Source: Nitrospirota bacterium (GTDB taxonomy: Bacteria > Nitrospirota > Nitrospiria > Nitrospirales > Nitrospiraceae). Taken from it: a stretch of 64,000 bases of DNA. The stretch is taken from NCBI GenBank assembly GCA_040757595.1, contig JBFLWP010000001.1, positions 269,171 through 333,170 on the forward strand, read 5' to 3'. The translations under genes and the position numbers were made by a program. Shown one piece after another: positions 17,151-27,292 of this stretch; within the stretch, counting starts at the first letter, position 1, and the number at the start of each line of letters is the position of its first letter. Under the pieces are notes generated by a model. It made no database searches. It was not told the DNA's origin and saw only the letters and a list, made by a program, of their open reading frames with translations.

Positions 17151-17692
17151 GCCCGCTTCTCCACCGCCCGTTGCAGCAGATGAAAGTGCTTTTCGAGCTG
17201 GCGGCGGAGCTCGAACGCCACGAGCCAGTCCGGCGCCCAGGTGTCGGCTTCCACCAGGAGTTCGAACTCCGCCCTGGTCGCGGCTGGGTCCCCGTCCGGG
17301 CTGAGCTTCCAGACCCGGTGGTATCGTTTGAAGTCCCCCGAGAGGAGCGAGGTCACCAGCCCTCCTTCCGGCAACTCACGGTTCTCGGAGACCAGCCGGC
17401 TTTCCCCGAAGAGAAAGGGATGGCCGATGGCCAGGTCCACGAGGACCAGGCCTGGACGGCGGTCCACCCGGTTCACCCGCATCGTGACGTTGAACAGGCT
17501 CGGCCAATGGTCGTAGTCGGTGAGGATGTGCTGGACGGCGGACGGCGGAGCCGGCAGGTGCAGCGTGGCCCTGGCCCGGAGACCGCCGGCCGGCTCGGAC
17601 TGCACCAACAGACCTTCGGCCGGCTCTCCGGCGGCCCGGGCCAGGCTCGGAAGGACCAACAGCGCCGTTACGAGAAGCCGCGAGAGCTTCAC
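17144..17692 (-). CDS. Exported SRPBCC (START/polyketide cyclase-like) protein
   Basis: This 182-residue protein starts at GTG 17692 with a signal peptide (MKLSRLLVTALLVLPSLARA) and then an SRPBCC-type fold: ARATLHLPAPPSAVQHILTDYDHWPSLFNVTMRV and a long C-terminal helix (WAPDWLVAFELRRQLEKHFHLLQ). Such proteins bind hydrophobic ligands in a cavity; a periplasmic lipid or membrane-stress role is plausible but not shown. GTGA overlap with polX indicates translational coupling. Confidence 0.8.
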   Translation of the reverse strand: MKLSRLLVTALLVLPSLARAAGEPAEGLLVQSEPAGGLRARATLHLPAPPSAVQHILTDYDHWPSLFNVTMRVNRVDRRPGLVLVDLAIGHPFLFGESRLVSENRELPEGGLVTSLLSGDFKRYHRVWKLSPDGDPAATRAEFELLVEADTWAPDWLVAFELRRQLEKHFHLLQRAVEKRAH

Positions 17693-19407
17693 GGAGAGCG
17701 CCGGCGTGCCGCCAAAGCGGGGAGAATCTCTTCGGCCCCCAGGGTGTTCACGACGTCCGCCGCCGTGAGCCCGCCCTTCCTGGCCACGTTCACGCCGAAG
17801 GGCACGTCCTCCAGCCCGTCCGTCGCGTGCGCGTCGGGATTGATGCTCACCTTCACCCCTTGGGCCTTCGCGTAGGAGCAGAGCCGCCAGTCCAGATCCA
17901 GCCGGTGGGGGTTCGCGTTGATCTCCACCACCTTGCCGCAGTCCCTAGCCGCGTCGAGCACGCGCGTCATGTCGATCCGGTAGCCCTCCCGCGAGAGCAG
18001 CAGCCGGCCCGTGGGGTGCCCCAGCATCGTGACGTAGGGATGGGCCAGCGCCCGGACCACACGCGCGGTCTGCTCTTCCTCCGACAGGTTGAACCGGCTG
18101 TGGACGGAGCCGATGACGAAATCGAACCGGGCCAGGACCTCGTCCGGATAGTCCATCGTCCCGTCGGGCAGGATGTCGGCCTCGATGCCTTTGAAGACGG
18201 CGATGCCGGAGACGCGCTTGCGCAGCGCCTCGATGGCCGCGTGCTGCGCGCGAACCCGGTCCTCCTTCAGGCCGTTGGCGTAAAAGGCCGACTGGCTGTG
18301 GTCAGAAATGCCGATGTAGCGATAGCCCAGGGCCTTGGCCGAGGCGACCATCTCCTCCAGACTGGCTGATCCGTCGCTGTCGGTCGTGTGGTTGTGGAAC
18401 ACGCCCTGGATGTCCCTTGCCTCGACCAGACGCTCCAGGCGGCCGGCTTCGGCCGCCTCGATCTCGCCCAGCCCCTCCCGCAACTCCGGCTCGATGAAGG
18501 GTAGGCCGAGCACGCGGTACAGGTCCTCCTCCGAGTCGGCCTCGGGAACCTTCTGGCCGGCCGCATCGAGGTCGAGGCTCCAGGGGACGCGGAGCCGCGC
18601 CGCCCGTTCGGCCAAGGCACGGAGATGGGCTTCGCTGCCGGTCCTGGCCATCAGGAGCTGCGGCGTGATGTCGTCCACGATCTCCACCCGCACCGGCACG
18701 CCGAGCGGGGACTTGCCCGTGATCGCGGCGCCGCTGCTTGCGAGATCGCCAATCCCTCCGACCTGCCGCAGCCCATCCAGTACGGACGCGGGGCGAGCCG
18801 CGCCGACGAGCACCTCGATCGAGCGAACCACCTCCAGACACCGCCGCAGGTCCCCGACCGCTTCCACTCGTCGAACTCCGGCGGCGTTCCGGAGCGCCTC
18901 GATGATCCGCCTGGTCTCTCCCAACGCCGTGGCGTAGAGATGCCAGCCCTGCCGCTTCTTGAGTTGGAGAATCCCCTGCTGGATCTTCTCCTGGGTTTTC
19001 TGCCCGAAACCGGGAAGACCGACCAGGCGATTCTCGACGCAGGCGTACTCCAATTCCCCCACGGTCGTGATGCCCAACTGGGTCCACAGAGTCTGAATCT
19101 TCTTAGGTCCGAGCCCGGGAATGACCGTGATCTCGACCAGGCCGGGCGGGACGGTCCGCTTCAACTCTTCGTAATAGGCCAGCCGGCCCGTTCCGACCAG
19201 CTCCGCCAGCTTCTCCGCCAGGGCCTGGCCGATCCCGGGCAGTTCCCGAATCCGCCCGGAAGCGACCAGGGCGTCCACGTCCTCGGTGAGGGTCTCGATC
19301 ACCCGGGCCGCGTTGTAATAGGCCTTGCTCTTGAACGGGCTCTCGCCCTTCAGCTCCAGGAGGAGCCCGATTTCCTCAAGGACCCCGGCAATCTCGCGCT
19401 TGTCCAT
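17689..19407 (-). CDS. polX: PolX-family protein with degenerate polymerase site and intact PHP domain
   Basis: This 572-residue protein is of standard bacterial PolX length. Residues 1 to about 150 hold the HhH regions (ELPGIGQALAEKLAEL, IPGLGPKKIQTLW). In the palm, the usual GS[LF]RR...E...D-x-D metal site reads GDLRRCLEVVRSIEVLV: the two catalytic Asp are Ser and Glu, and the later strand Asp is Glu (VRVEIVDD). The C-terminal PHP domain is complete (FHNHTTDSDG, GISDHSQS, GIEADIL, SVHSRF, GHPTGR, INPDAHATDG). It is therefore probably a 3'-5' exonuclease or other PHP phosphoesterase without polymerase activity. The start is ambiguous between ATG 19407 and GTG 19413. Confidence 0.92.
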   Translation of the reverse strand: MDKREIAGVLEEIGLLLELKGESPFKSKAYYNAARVIETLTEDVDALVASGRIRELPGIGQALAEKLAELVGTGRLAYYEELKRTVPPGLVEITVIPGLGPKKIQTLWTQLGITTVGELEYACVENRLVGLPGFGQKTQEKIQQGILQLKKRQGWHLYATALGETRRIIEALRNAAGVRRVEAVGDLRRCLEVVRSIEVLVGAARPASVLDGLRQVGGIGDLASSGAAITGKSPLGVPVRVEIVDDITPQLLMARTGSEAHLRALAERAARLRVPWSLDLDAAGQKVPEADSEEDLYRVLGLPFIEPELREGLGEIEAAEAGRLERLVEARDIQGVFHNHTTDSDGSASLEEMVASAKALGYRYIGISDHSQSAFYANGLKEDRVRAQHAAIEALRKRVSGIAVFKGIEADILPDGTMDYPDEVLARFDFVIGSVHSRFNLSEEEQTARVVRALAHPYVTMLGHPTGRLLLSREGYRIDMTRVLDAARDCGKVVEINANPHRLDLDWRLCSYAKAQGVKVSINPDAHATDGLEDVPFGVNVARKGGLTAADVVNTLGAEEILPALAARRRSP

Positions 19408-19416
19408 CAACACCCC

Positions 19417-19506
19417 AATGATGAACGATGAACGCGAAACGATGAATGGCGGAAAGGATACTCTCCACGCCCTCGTTCAGCGTTTATCATTCAGCATTCA
19501 TCGTTG
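19417..19506. repeat. Inverted repeat of degenerate GATGAACGATGAA units
   Basis: The left arm ATGATGAACGATGAACG (continuing to 19450) pairs with the right arm CGTTTATCATTCAGCATTCA ending at 19506, upstream of polX. A further single arm (GGATGAACGATGAAG, 19580-19594) lies just before the next gene. The unit sequence differs from that between trxB and thiI although the architecture is the same. Confidence 0.6.
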
Positions 19507-19608
19507 CCTTGCCGCCGATTCTACGCCCCGCTGCCATTGGCCGCAAGGGAACGGCTGTGCTAGCATGGAAAAGTGTGAAGGATGAACGATGAAGTATGGA
19601 GAGGTGGA

Positions 19609-20013
19609 ATGAAGACCATGACGTACAGACAAGCCCTCGGACTCTCGATCGGCCTGCTCGGCCTCTGGCTCGCGGTCCCCGGCCAGGCCGAGGCGGCCCC
19701 GCCTGGCGACTCGACCCCCACGACCGAATCCACTTGCACCTTCGGCATGACCAAGGGCCAAGCCAAGCAGAGCTGCCAGGTGCCGATCCCTCCCGGCTGC
19801 CTCGTCGCCCGCGTCCCAGACACGACCAAGCCCTGGGCCAACATCTCGAAGGGGGGCAACACGAGCTGCCGGTTCAGCGAGAAGGACACGGACTGGAAGA
19901 CCAAGATCACCGGCACCTGCGACCGGTGCAAGAGCAGTCAATGCTCGGCGCGGTTCGCGGTGGTCTTCGACTGCTCGGGCACCGGCGCCCCGTACCAGCC
20001 GCAATCCCGATAG
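19609..20013 (+). CDS. Small exported Cys-rich protein, unknown function
   Basis: This 134-residue protein has a signal peptide (MTYRQALGLSIGLLGLWLA, mature from about residue 29 after AEA). The mature part has seven Cys spread as CTFG, SCQVP, GCLVA, SCRF, and CDRCKSSQC, plus a late DCSG, suggesting disulfides or a metal site in the periplasm. GAGGTGGA directly precedes the ATG at 19609. I do not recognise the family; neighbouring genes (polX divergent, queG downstream) give no hint. Confidence 0.65.
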   Translation: MKTMTYRQALGLSIGLLGLWLAVPGQAEAAPPGDSTPTTESTCTFGMTKGQAKQSCQVPIPPGCLVARVPDTTKPWANISKGGNTSCRFSEKDTDWKTKITGTCDRCKSSQCSARFAVVFDCSGTGAPYQPQSR

Positions 20014-20056
20014 GCGCCGTTCATCGGCCGGCTCGTCGCCCGGCACGGCCTGACCC

Positions 20057-21034
20057 ATGGTCCTGACCGAGCGGATCAAGCAGGAAGCGCGGCACCTGGG
20101 GTTCGACGAGGTCGGGATCGCCCGCGTTGATGCTTCCCCCGCCTCCCCCTCCCGGCTGCCCGATCAACTGTTGGCCAGGCTCCGTGAATGGCTCCGGCGC
20201 GGCTATCACGGCGCCATGGCCTGGATGGCCCGCACTCCCGAGCGCCGGGCCGACCCTGGATTGGTCCTGCCCGGCTGTCGCTCCGTGATCGCGGTGGGTA
20301 TGAACTACTATACGGGGCACCGGGCGGACGAAAGTCCCGGCCACGGACGGATCGCCCGCTACGCCTGGGGCCAGGATTACCACCGGGTGTTGGCCGGGCG
20401 GCTGGAGGAGTTGGAAGAACGGATCAAGGGGCTCGCCCCGGATGCCCGGACCCGCAGCTACGTGGACACGGGCCCGATCATGGAAAAGGCCTGGGCCCAG
20501 CAGGCCGGCCTCGGGTGGATCGGCAAACATTCCAACCTGGTCTCGCCCCGATTCGGCTCCTGGCTCCTCCTGGGGGAAGTCCTGACGACGCTGGCCCTTG
20601 AGCCGGACGAACCGGGCACGGACCTCTGCGGGTCCTGCACCCTCTGCCTCCGCGCCTGTCCGACCGGCGCCATTGCAGAACCCTACATGGTGGACGCGAC
20701 CCGATGCATTTCGCACCTGACCATCGAACTGCATCGTCCGGACGACGAGATTCCCGCCGAGCTGGCGCCCAAGCTGGGGAACCGCATCTTCGGCTGCGAC
20801 GACTGCCTGGACGCCTGCCCCTACAACGTCGAGGCCACGCCGACGACGGAGCCGGCCTTCCAGCCATCTCCGCTGACCCTGGCTCCCCATCTGGCGACGC
20901 TCCAGAAGCTGAGCGAGCAGGACTTCGCGTCCACGTTCCGGCACAGTGCGATCAGACGAGCCAAGCACGCCGGCCTGCTCCGCAACGTCCGGCTCTCGCT
21001 GGAAAACCTGATGCCCCGGACCGCCGGCCGCTAG
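20057..21034 (+). CDS. queG: Epoxyqueuosine reductase QueG
   Basis: This 325-residue protein reduces epoxyqueuosine to queuosine in tRNA, the last step of Q synthesis, using cobalamin and two 4Fe-4S clusters. The N-terminal half is the B12-binding reductase fold (IKQEARHLGFDEVGIARVD, GYHGAMAWMA, YVDTGPIMEKAWAQQAGLGWIGKH, with the usual catalytic Asp in DTGP). The C-terminal half has the ferredoxin motifs CGSCTLCLRACPTGAI and CDDCLDACPYN. The length is slightly short because the C-terminal HEAT region of some homologues is absent. Confidence 0.95.
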   Translation: MVLTERIKQEARHLGFDEVGIARVDASPASPSRLPDQLLARLREWLRRGYHGAMAWMARTPERRADPGLVLPGCRSVIAVGMNYYTGHRADESPGHGRIARYAWGQDYHRVLAGRLEELEERIKGLAPDARTRSYVDTGPIMEKAWAQQAGLGWIGKHSNLVSPRFGSWLLLGEVLTTLALEPDEPGTDLCGSCTLCLRACPTGAIAEPYMVDATRCISHLTIELHRPDDEIPAELAPKLGNRIFGCDDCLDACPYNVEATPTTEPAFQPSPLTLAPHLATLQKLSEQDFASTFRHSAIRRAKHAGLLRNVRLSLENLMPRTAGR

Positions 21035-21158
21035 CGCGCCCCGCCTGGGCCGCGCCGGAGTCGGCCCTTGAGCCTTGCCCTTCAGCCCGGCTCGCAGTAC
21101 CATGAACCAACAAGGATGAAGGCTGAATTCATCGTTCGTACTTCCACCTTGTCTTGAC

Positions 21159-22523
<1,365 letters not shown>

Positions 22524-22583
22524 AGCGTCGTTCGTATCTCGCGTCTCGTCACGAGGTACGCCTCACGATGGACGAGCGACGGC

Positions 22584-24542
22584 ATGGAACGGACCGGGGG
22601 CCTTCAAAAGAAGTTTTTCGTCGCTCTCTTGATCGTCGGGATCGTGCCCGGCGTCGCGGCGCTCCTGGCCACCTACCTCTACAGCACCGAGAGCCTGAAA
22701 CATTCCATCGGGAACGGCTTCCAGGAGATCGCGCGCTCGACCGCCATCCGCATCGCCGCGGCGGTGGACATGGAAATCGACCGCGCCGAGCGGCTCGCGC
22801 TGGTGCCGGTCCAGATCCGGCAGGCCGTGGAGAAAGCCAACCGCCGCTTCGACGGCAAGACTGAGGCGCAGATCCGGGCCCTTCTGAAAGCCGAGCACGC
22901 CGACTGGCTGGCGGCCCGCTCGAAGGGGCTCCCGCTCCCCTTGCCCAGCACCACCACCTATCTGAACGAATGGGCCCGCGAAGTCGGCTACTACGTGCGG
23001 GTCGTGATCGCGGACAGCCGCGGAGCGCTCGTCGCGGCGTCCGATCCCAAAGCCTCCTACCTCTACGGCGACAAGGAATGGTGGCAGGAAGCCTTCGAGG
23101 AAGGCACGGCCTACGTCGGCTCCATCCAGTTCGACCTCCCGCTCAACGACTACGTCTTCGAGGTGGCCGTGCCCATTTTCGACAAGCGCCATACGGAGCC
23201 GATCGGAGCCGTCGGGCTGGTCGTCAGACGCGCCGTGCTCGTGAATACGATCCTGCCGATCCACATCGGCAAGACCGGCCACGGGATGCTCCTGGATACC
23301 GAGGGCACCCCGCTCATCTGTCCGGTGCTGCCGCCGACCGCACACCTGATCCACCAGGCCCTCCTCAATCAACTGGCCCGGGATCAACCGCTGTGGCTGG
23401 TCGCGGAGGACGACGCCCACGGCGGCCACAATTCCATCGTCGGAGCCGCCCCGGTCCAGTTCGCCCACAAGCTGAGCACGTCCAGCCTGGGAGGCGAGCG
23501 CTGGTTCTCCTTCGTCCGGCAGCAGCCGGAGGAGACCTACGCGCCGATCTATTCGCTGTTGGTGACGGTCGGGCTGATCGGGTTCGGGCTGGTCATCGTC
23601 CTGGCCTCGCTGGGCTTCGTCGTGGGGCGGCGCATCGTCGGCCCCATCCTGACGCTCCGGCGCCAAGCGGATGCCCTGCGACGCAACGTGGCGGCGCTGC
23701 CCGAGTCAGTCGACGCCTTCACGCCCCAGCCGGACCCGACTCCGGTCGAGATTCGCACCGGCGACGAGATCGAGGACCTGGCGCGGACCTTCCAGGCCAT
23801 GCGGAGCGCGCTGGAAACGAGCCTGCGCACCGTCAAGGCCCAGCAGGAGGAGCTGATCCGGCGTGAAAAGCTGGCCTCGGTCGGCCAGTTGCTGGCGGCG
23901 CTGGCGCACGACCTGCGGAATCCCCTGGGCGTGATCCGCAGTTCCGCCCAACTGGTGCTCGAGACGCAGCAGTCGGACGCCGTCAAGCAGGAAGTCGCCC
24001 GGTACATCATGGACGAGGTGGACCGGCTCACGCACCGGATCAACGATTTCCTCCGCTATGCGCGGCAGAAGCCGCCGGAGCCCAAGGCCATGGCGCCGGA
24101 CGCCCTTGCGGAAGCCGCCCTCTGGCAGTGGAAGGCGCAGGAAAGACCCGAGCGCATCGAGGTCCTCACCGACTTCGCCGAGCACCTCCCGTCCGTCAAC
24201 GTGGATCCCCAGCAGGTGAAGGAAGCCCTCGTGAACCTGCTCATCAACGCCCGGGAAGCCATGCCGGACGGGGGCCGCCTGACGGTCTCGACCAGAAGCG
24301 ACGACGGATGGATCGAGATCGAGGTGGCCGACACCGGTTGCGGCATCCCCCGGGCCAGCCTGGAGCGGATCTTCGAGCCGTTCTTCACGACCAAGGAATA
24401 CGGCACCGGCCTGGGCCTGACCAACGTCAAGCGGTTGATCGAGGGCAACGGCGGCACGCTCACCGTGGACAGCGAAGAGGGGAAGGGCAGCCGGTTCCTG
24501 GTCCGATTCCCATCCGGCCGGGCCGCCGGAGCCACGGCTTGA
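22584..24542 (+). CDS. Membrane sensor histidine kinase (dCache-HAMP-HisKA-HATPase)
   Basis: This 652-residue protein has a first membrane helix (FFVALLIVGIVPGVAALLATYL), a large periplasmic double-Cache-like sensor (about 40-310, with EWWQEAFEEGTAYVGSI and GAVGLVVRRAVLV), a second helix (LLVTVGLIGFGLVIVLASLG), HAMP, the H-box LAALAHDLRNPLGVIRSSAQ, N-box NLLINAREAMPDGG, G1 VADTGCGIP and G2 GTGLGLTNVKRL. Cache sensors usually bind small organic ligands in the periplasm. It is the probable partner of the preceding NtrC-type regulator. The short gap and shared strand suggest an operon continuing to clpX. Confidence 0.94.
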   Translation: MERTGGLQKKFFVALLIVGIVPGVAALLATYLYSTESLKHSIGNGFQEIARSTAIRIAAAVDMEIDRAERLALVPVQIRQAVEKANRRFDGKTEAQIRALLKAEHADWLAARSKGLPLPLPSTTTYLNEWAREVGYYVRVVIADSRGALVAASDPKASYLYGDKEWWQEAFEEGTAYVGSIQFDLPLNDYVFEVAVPIFDKRHTEPIGAVGLVVRRAVLVNTILPIHIGKTGHGMLLDTEGTPLICPVLPPTAHLIHQALLNQLARDQPLWLVAEDDAHGGHNSIVGAAPVQFAHKLSTSSLGGERWFSFVRQQPEETYAPIYSLLVTVGLIGFGLVIVLASLGFVVGRRIVGPILTLRRQADALRRNVAALPESVDAFTPQPDPTPVEIRTGDEIEDLARTFQAMRSALETSLRTVKAQQEELIRREKLASVGQLLAALAHDLRNPLGVIRSSAQLVLETQQSDAVKQEVARYIMDEVDRLTHRINDFLRYARQKPPEPKAMAPDALAEAALWQWKAQERPERIEVLTDFAEHLPSVNVDPQQVKEALVNLLINAREAMPDGGRLTVSTRSDDGWIEIEVADTGCGIPRASLERIFEPFFTTKEYGTGLGLTNVKRLIEGNGGTLTVDSEEGKGSRFLVRFPSGRAAGATA

Positions 24543-24592
24543 GTTGCCCGTCGGTCAAGGCTATCATGGGGCGTTGAAGGAACCCGTCCGCG

Positions 24593-25867
24593 ATGTTTTG
24601 GGAATCCAAGCCGAGTCGGAACAAGCCACGCCAGTGCTCCTTCTGCGGCAAGCCGGAGCCGGCCGTCAGAAGCCTCGTCGAAAGCCCGGCTCCCTACCAG
24701 TGCGAGAGCTGCCACGCCGGCGCCAGCCTGCTCATCTGCAACGAGTGCGTCAAGCTCTGCAACACGTTCCTGGCCGAGGGGGGCGGGGCCGGGCCTACCG
24801 GCGGGGGCCAACCGGCGGTGCTGCCCAAGCCGACCGAGATCAAGGCCCTCCTGGACCAGTACGTCGTGGGCCAGGATCGGGCCAAGAAGGTGCTCTCGGT
24901 CGCGGTTCACAACCACTACAAGCGGGTGTTCAGCCGATCGCGCCTGAAGGAGGTCGAACTTCAAAAGGGCAACATTTTGATGATCGGCTCGACCGGCACC
25001 GGCAAGACCCTCCTCTCTCAGACCCTCGCCCGCATCCTGCATGTTCCCTTCGCGATCGCCGACGCCACCACGCTGACGGAAGCCGGCTACGTCGGGGAGG
25101 ACGTGGAGAACGTCGTGCTGAAGCTGGTCCAATCCGCGGACTTCGACGTCAAGCGGGCGGAGGCCGGCATCATCTACATCGATGAAATCGACAAGATCAG
25201 CCGGAAGTCCGAAAGCGCCTCGATCACCAGGGACGTCTCCGGCGAAGGCGTCCAGCAGGCGCTGCTCAAGCTGGTGGAGGGCACGGTCTGCAACGTGCCT
25301 CCCAAGGGCGGCCGCAAGCACCCGGAGCAGGAATACATCCAGGTCAACACCACCAACATCCTGTTCATCTGCGGGGGCGCGTTCGTGGGGCTCGACCAGA
25401 TCGTGGCCCAGCGGACCACGCACCGGCAGATCGGGTTCGGATCGGGCCCGACCGCACGCGAGGCGGCCGGGCACAGCGGCCTCCTGGAGCGGACCCAGCC
25501 TGAGGACCTGCTGAAATTCGGCCTGATCCCGGAGTTCATCGGCCGGTTCCCGGTCTTGACGACGCTCGCCGATCTCGACGAGGCCGCGCTGGTCCGCGTC
25601 CTGACCGAGCCCAAGAACGCGCTGATAAAGCAATACCAGTCCCTGTTCGAGCTGGAGCAGGTGCACCTGGAATTCACCCCCGCGGCGGTCAAGGCGATCG
25701 CGCATCGCGCGGCCTCGATGAAGACCGGCGCGCGCGCCCTCCGGGCGATTCTCGAGGACGTCATGCTGGACCTCATGTACGAGGTTCCGGCGCTGAAAGG
25801 CGTCAAGGGGGTCGTCATCACGGACGACGTGATCACGGGGTTGGGGCAACCGCAAATCCTGACGTAA
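24593..25867 (+). CDS. clpX: ClpX-type AAA+ unfoldase with an extended zinc finger
   Basis: This 424-residue protein has the ClpX features: Walker [16 protein letters not shown], Walker [26 protein letters not shown], a GGRKHP pore loop region and the ClpP-docking IGF tripeptide (RQIGFGSG), so it should pair with ClpP. The N-terminal zinc finger is unusual. Cys15/18 and Cys37/40 have the E. coli spacing, but a further CxxC (C49/C52) follows with the family's NECVKLC motif, so the finger has three CxxC pairs. No clpP or tig is adjacent; the gene sits between a kinase and a response regulator, which is not the usual tig-clpP-clpX order. It may be a second, specialised ClpX. Confidence 0.92.
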   Translation: MFWESKPSRNKPRQCSFCGKPEPAVRSLVESPAPYQCESCHAGASLLICNECVKLCNTFLAEGGGAGPTGGGQPAVLPKPTEIKALLDQYVVGQDRAKKVLSVAVHNHYKRVFSRSRLKEVELQKGNILMIGSTGTGKTLLSQTLARILHVPFAIADATTLTEAGYVGEDVENVVLKLVQSADFDVKRAEAGIIYIDEIDKISRKSESASITRDVSGEGVQQALLKLVEGTVCNVPPKGGRKHPEQEYIQVNTTNILFICGGAFVGLDQIVAQRTTHRQIGFGSGPTAREAAGHSGLLERTQPEDLLKFGLIPEFIGRFPVLTTLADLDEAALVRVLTEPKNALIKQYQSLFELEQVHLEFTPAAVKAIAHRAASMKTGARALRAILEDVMLDLMYEVPALKGVKGVVITDDVITGLGQPQILT

Positions 25868-25921
25868 GACGTGAACCGTGAGGCGTGAGACGAAACCCCT
25901 TACGCCTCGCCCCTCACGAAC
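25868..25921. repeat. Inverted repeat of degenerate CGTGAGGCGTGAG units
   Basis: The left arm GACGTGAACCGTGAGGCGTG pairs with the right arm CTTACGCCTCGCCCCTCACG in the 54-bp gap between clpX and the next gene. It has the same architecture as the element between trxB and thiI but a different unit sequence. Confidence 0.55.
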
Positions 25922-27253
25922 ATGGCGTCCAAAATCCTCGTAGTGGACGACGACCCCAAGTGGCTGCGGGTGGTGTCCCTCTACCTTCAGGCCCACGACT
26001 ACCGGGTCGACACGGCCGTGGACGGTGAAGCGGCTCTGCGCAAGATCTCCGAGGATTGCCCGGACGTCATCGTCGCCGACATCGGCATGCCCGGCCTGGA
26101 CGGGTACGAGCTCTGCAGCCAGATCCGACGGGACGCCAGGACCCGCGCCATCCCGTTCATTTTCCTCACCGCACGCGATCAGGACACGGACCGGACCAAG
26201 GCCCGGAAAATCGGCTCCGACGACTACCTGACCAAGCCCTGCCCGCTCGAGCGGCTCACCCAGAGCGTGGAGACCCTCATGGATCGCCTCCAGCTGGTGC
26301 GCAACATTCCCCTGGAACGGATCGGCCTGAGCGGCCGGCTGGAGGACGTGGACCTGTTGGACATGATCCAGGCCTTGGAGATGGAGCAGAGAACCGGTGC
26401 CCTCGTGCTCAGCCACGGCGAGCGGACCGGCACGATCTATTTTCAGGACGGCGTGATCGTGGAAGCCGACATCCGCTCCCCGAAGCGGGAGGAGCCCCTG
26501 TTCATCTTGCTCGGGTGGAAGAGCGGTCGGTTCCTGTTCCTTCCGGATGCGGTTCCGGAGCGGATGCCGATCACGGCGAGCATGGCCAACCTGCTCCTGC
26601 AAGACCTTCGAACGCTGGAGGAGCACGAGGCGGCGGCTTCGCCCCGAGAGGCTCCCGACGAAACCGGGAGCGGAGCGCAATCGGAGCTGGTTGGAAGGAT
26701 TCTGAATCGTCTCGAGGCGGTCGCGGAACAGATACGCACGTCACGGACGGTCGTCGGGGAGCCCCCGCCGGCCAGCATCCGCCTGCTGGTCGCCGGCGTC
26801 CGCCGGTCCGGCAAGAGCGAGCTGATTCATGCGCTGGTCAAGGACCTGTCCTCCTCGCGATGGGCCGCCGTGGGCGTCGAGGAGCCGCAGCCCAACCACC
26901 GCATTGATGTCGGCCGGATCAGGATCTCGCCTAAAACCGTCCTGCACCTCGTCGCCGTCCGCACCGAGAAGCGGTTCTGGTCGGTCTGGGAACAGTACTT
27001 GCCCGAGGCGACCGGCCTGTTGTTGCTGGTCGATCCTGCCTCCGGGGACTCGCTGGTCCACACCCAGGCATTCCTGAAAGCCCGTGAAGCCCTGGCTCCG
27101 GACCTTCCGGTACACGCGCTCATGCCTTCCAAGGCGGCGGACAAGGCCTTTCTCCACCTGCCGGACTCGGCCATCTCCGTCGGTTCGCTGAGCGACCAGA
27201 CGATGCGGCTGACGGCCCTCGACGAACTCCTTCAACAGTGGCTCGATGCCTAA
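25922..27253 (+). CDS. Receiver-PATAN-GTPase fusion protein
   Basis: The protein has 443 residues. Residues 1 to about 125 are a receiver (ILVVDDDPKWLRVV; phosphoacceptor in VIVADIGMPGLDGYEL; FIFLTARD; DYLTKPC). Residues about 135-230 are a PATAN/DUF4388 domain (GRLEDVDLLDMIQALEMEQRTG...GTIYFQDGVIVEADI). From about 285 a P-loop NTPase follows (Walker A AGVRRSGKSELIHAL; LLLLVDPAS; HALMPSKAADK), resembling small Ras/Arf/MglA-type GTPases, though the NKxD base motif is not canonical. PATAN proteins act in gliding, phototaxis and pilus control. A phospho-controlled GTPase output is inferred. Confidence 0.85.
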   Translation: MASKILVVDDDPKWLRVVSLYLQAHDYRVDTAVDGEAALRKISEDCPDVIVADIGMPGLDGYELCSQIRRDARTRAIPFIFLTARDQDTDRTKARKIGSDDYLTKPCPLERLTQSVETLMDRLQLVRNIPLERIGLSGRLEDVDLLDMIQALEMEQRTGALVLSHGERTGTIYFQDGVIVEADIRSPKREEPLFILLGWKSGRFLFLPDAVPERMPITASMANLLLQDLRTLEEHEAAASPREAPDETGSGAQSELVGRILNRLEAVAEQIRTSRTVVGEPPPASIRLLVAGVRRSGKSELIHALVKDLSSSRWAAVGVEEPQPNHRIDVGRIRISPKTVLHLVAVRTEKRFWSVWEQYLPEATGLLLLVDPASGDSLVHTQAFLKAREALAPDLPVHALMPSKAADKAFLHLPDSAISVGSLSDQTMRLTALDELLQQWLDA

Positions 27254-27292
27254 GGCGGCTGGCTAACGGCCGCCAGCTAGTCGCTTTCCCCG

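Noticed and set aside
22524-22583. Inverted repeat of the degenerate-unit family between the NtrC-type and kinase genes
   Set aside because: Units such as CGTATCTCGCGTCTCG are present, but the two arms pair too poorly to list as a certain member.
24056-26680. 874-residue minus-strand open frame
   Set aside because: It is antisense to the histidine kinase, clpX and the receiver-PATAN gene, all clearly real.
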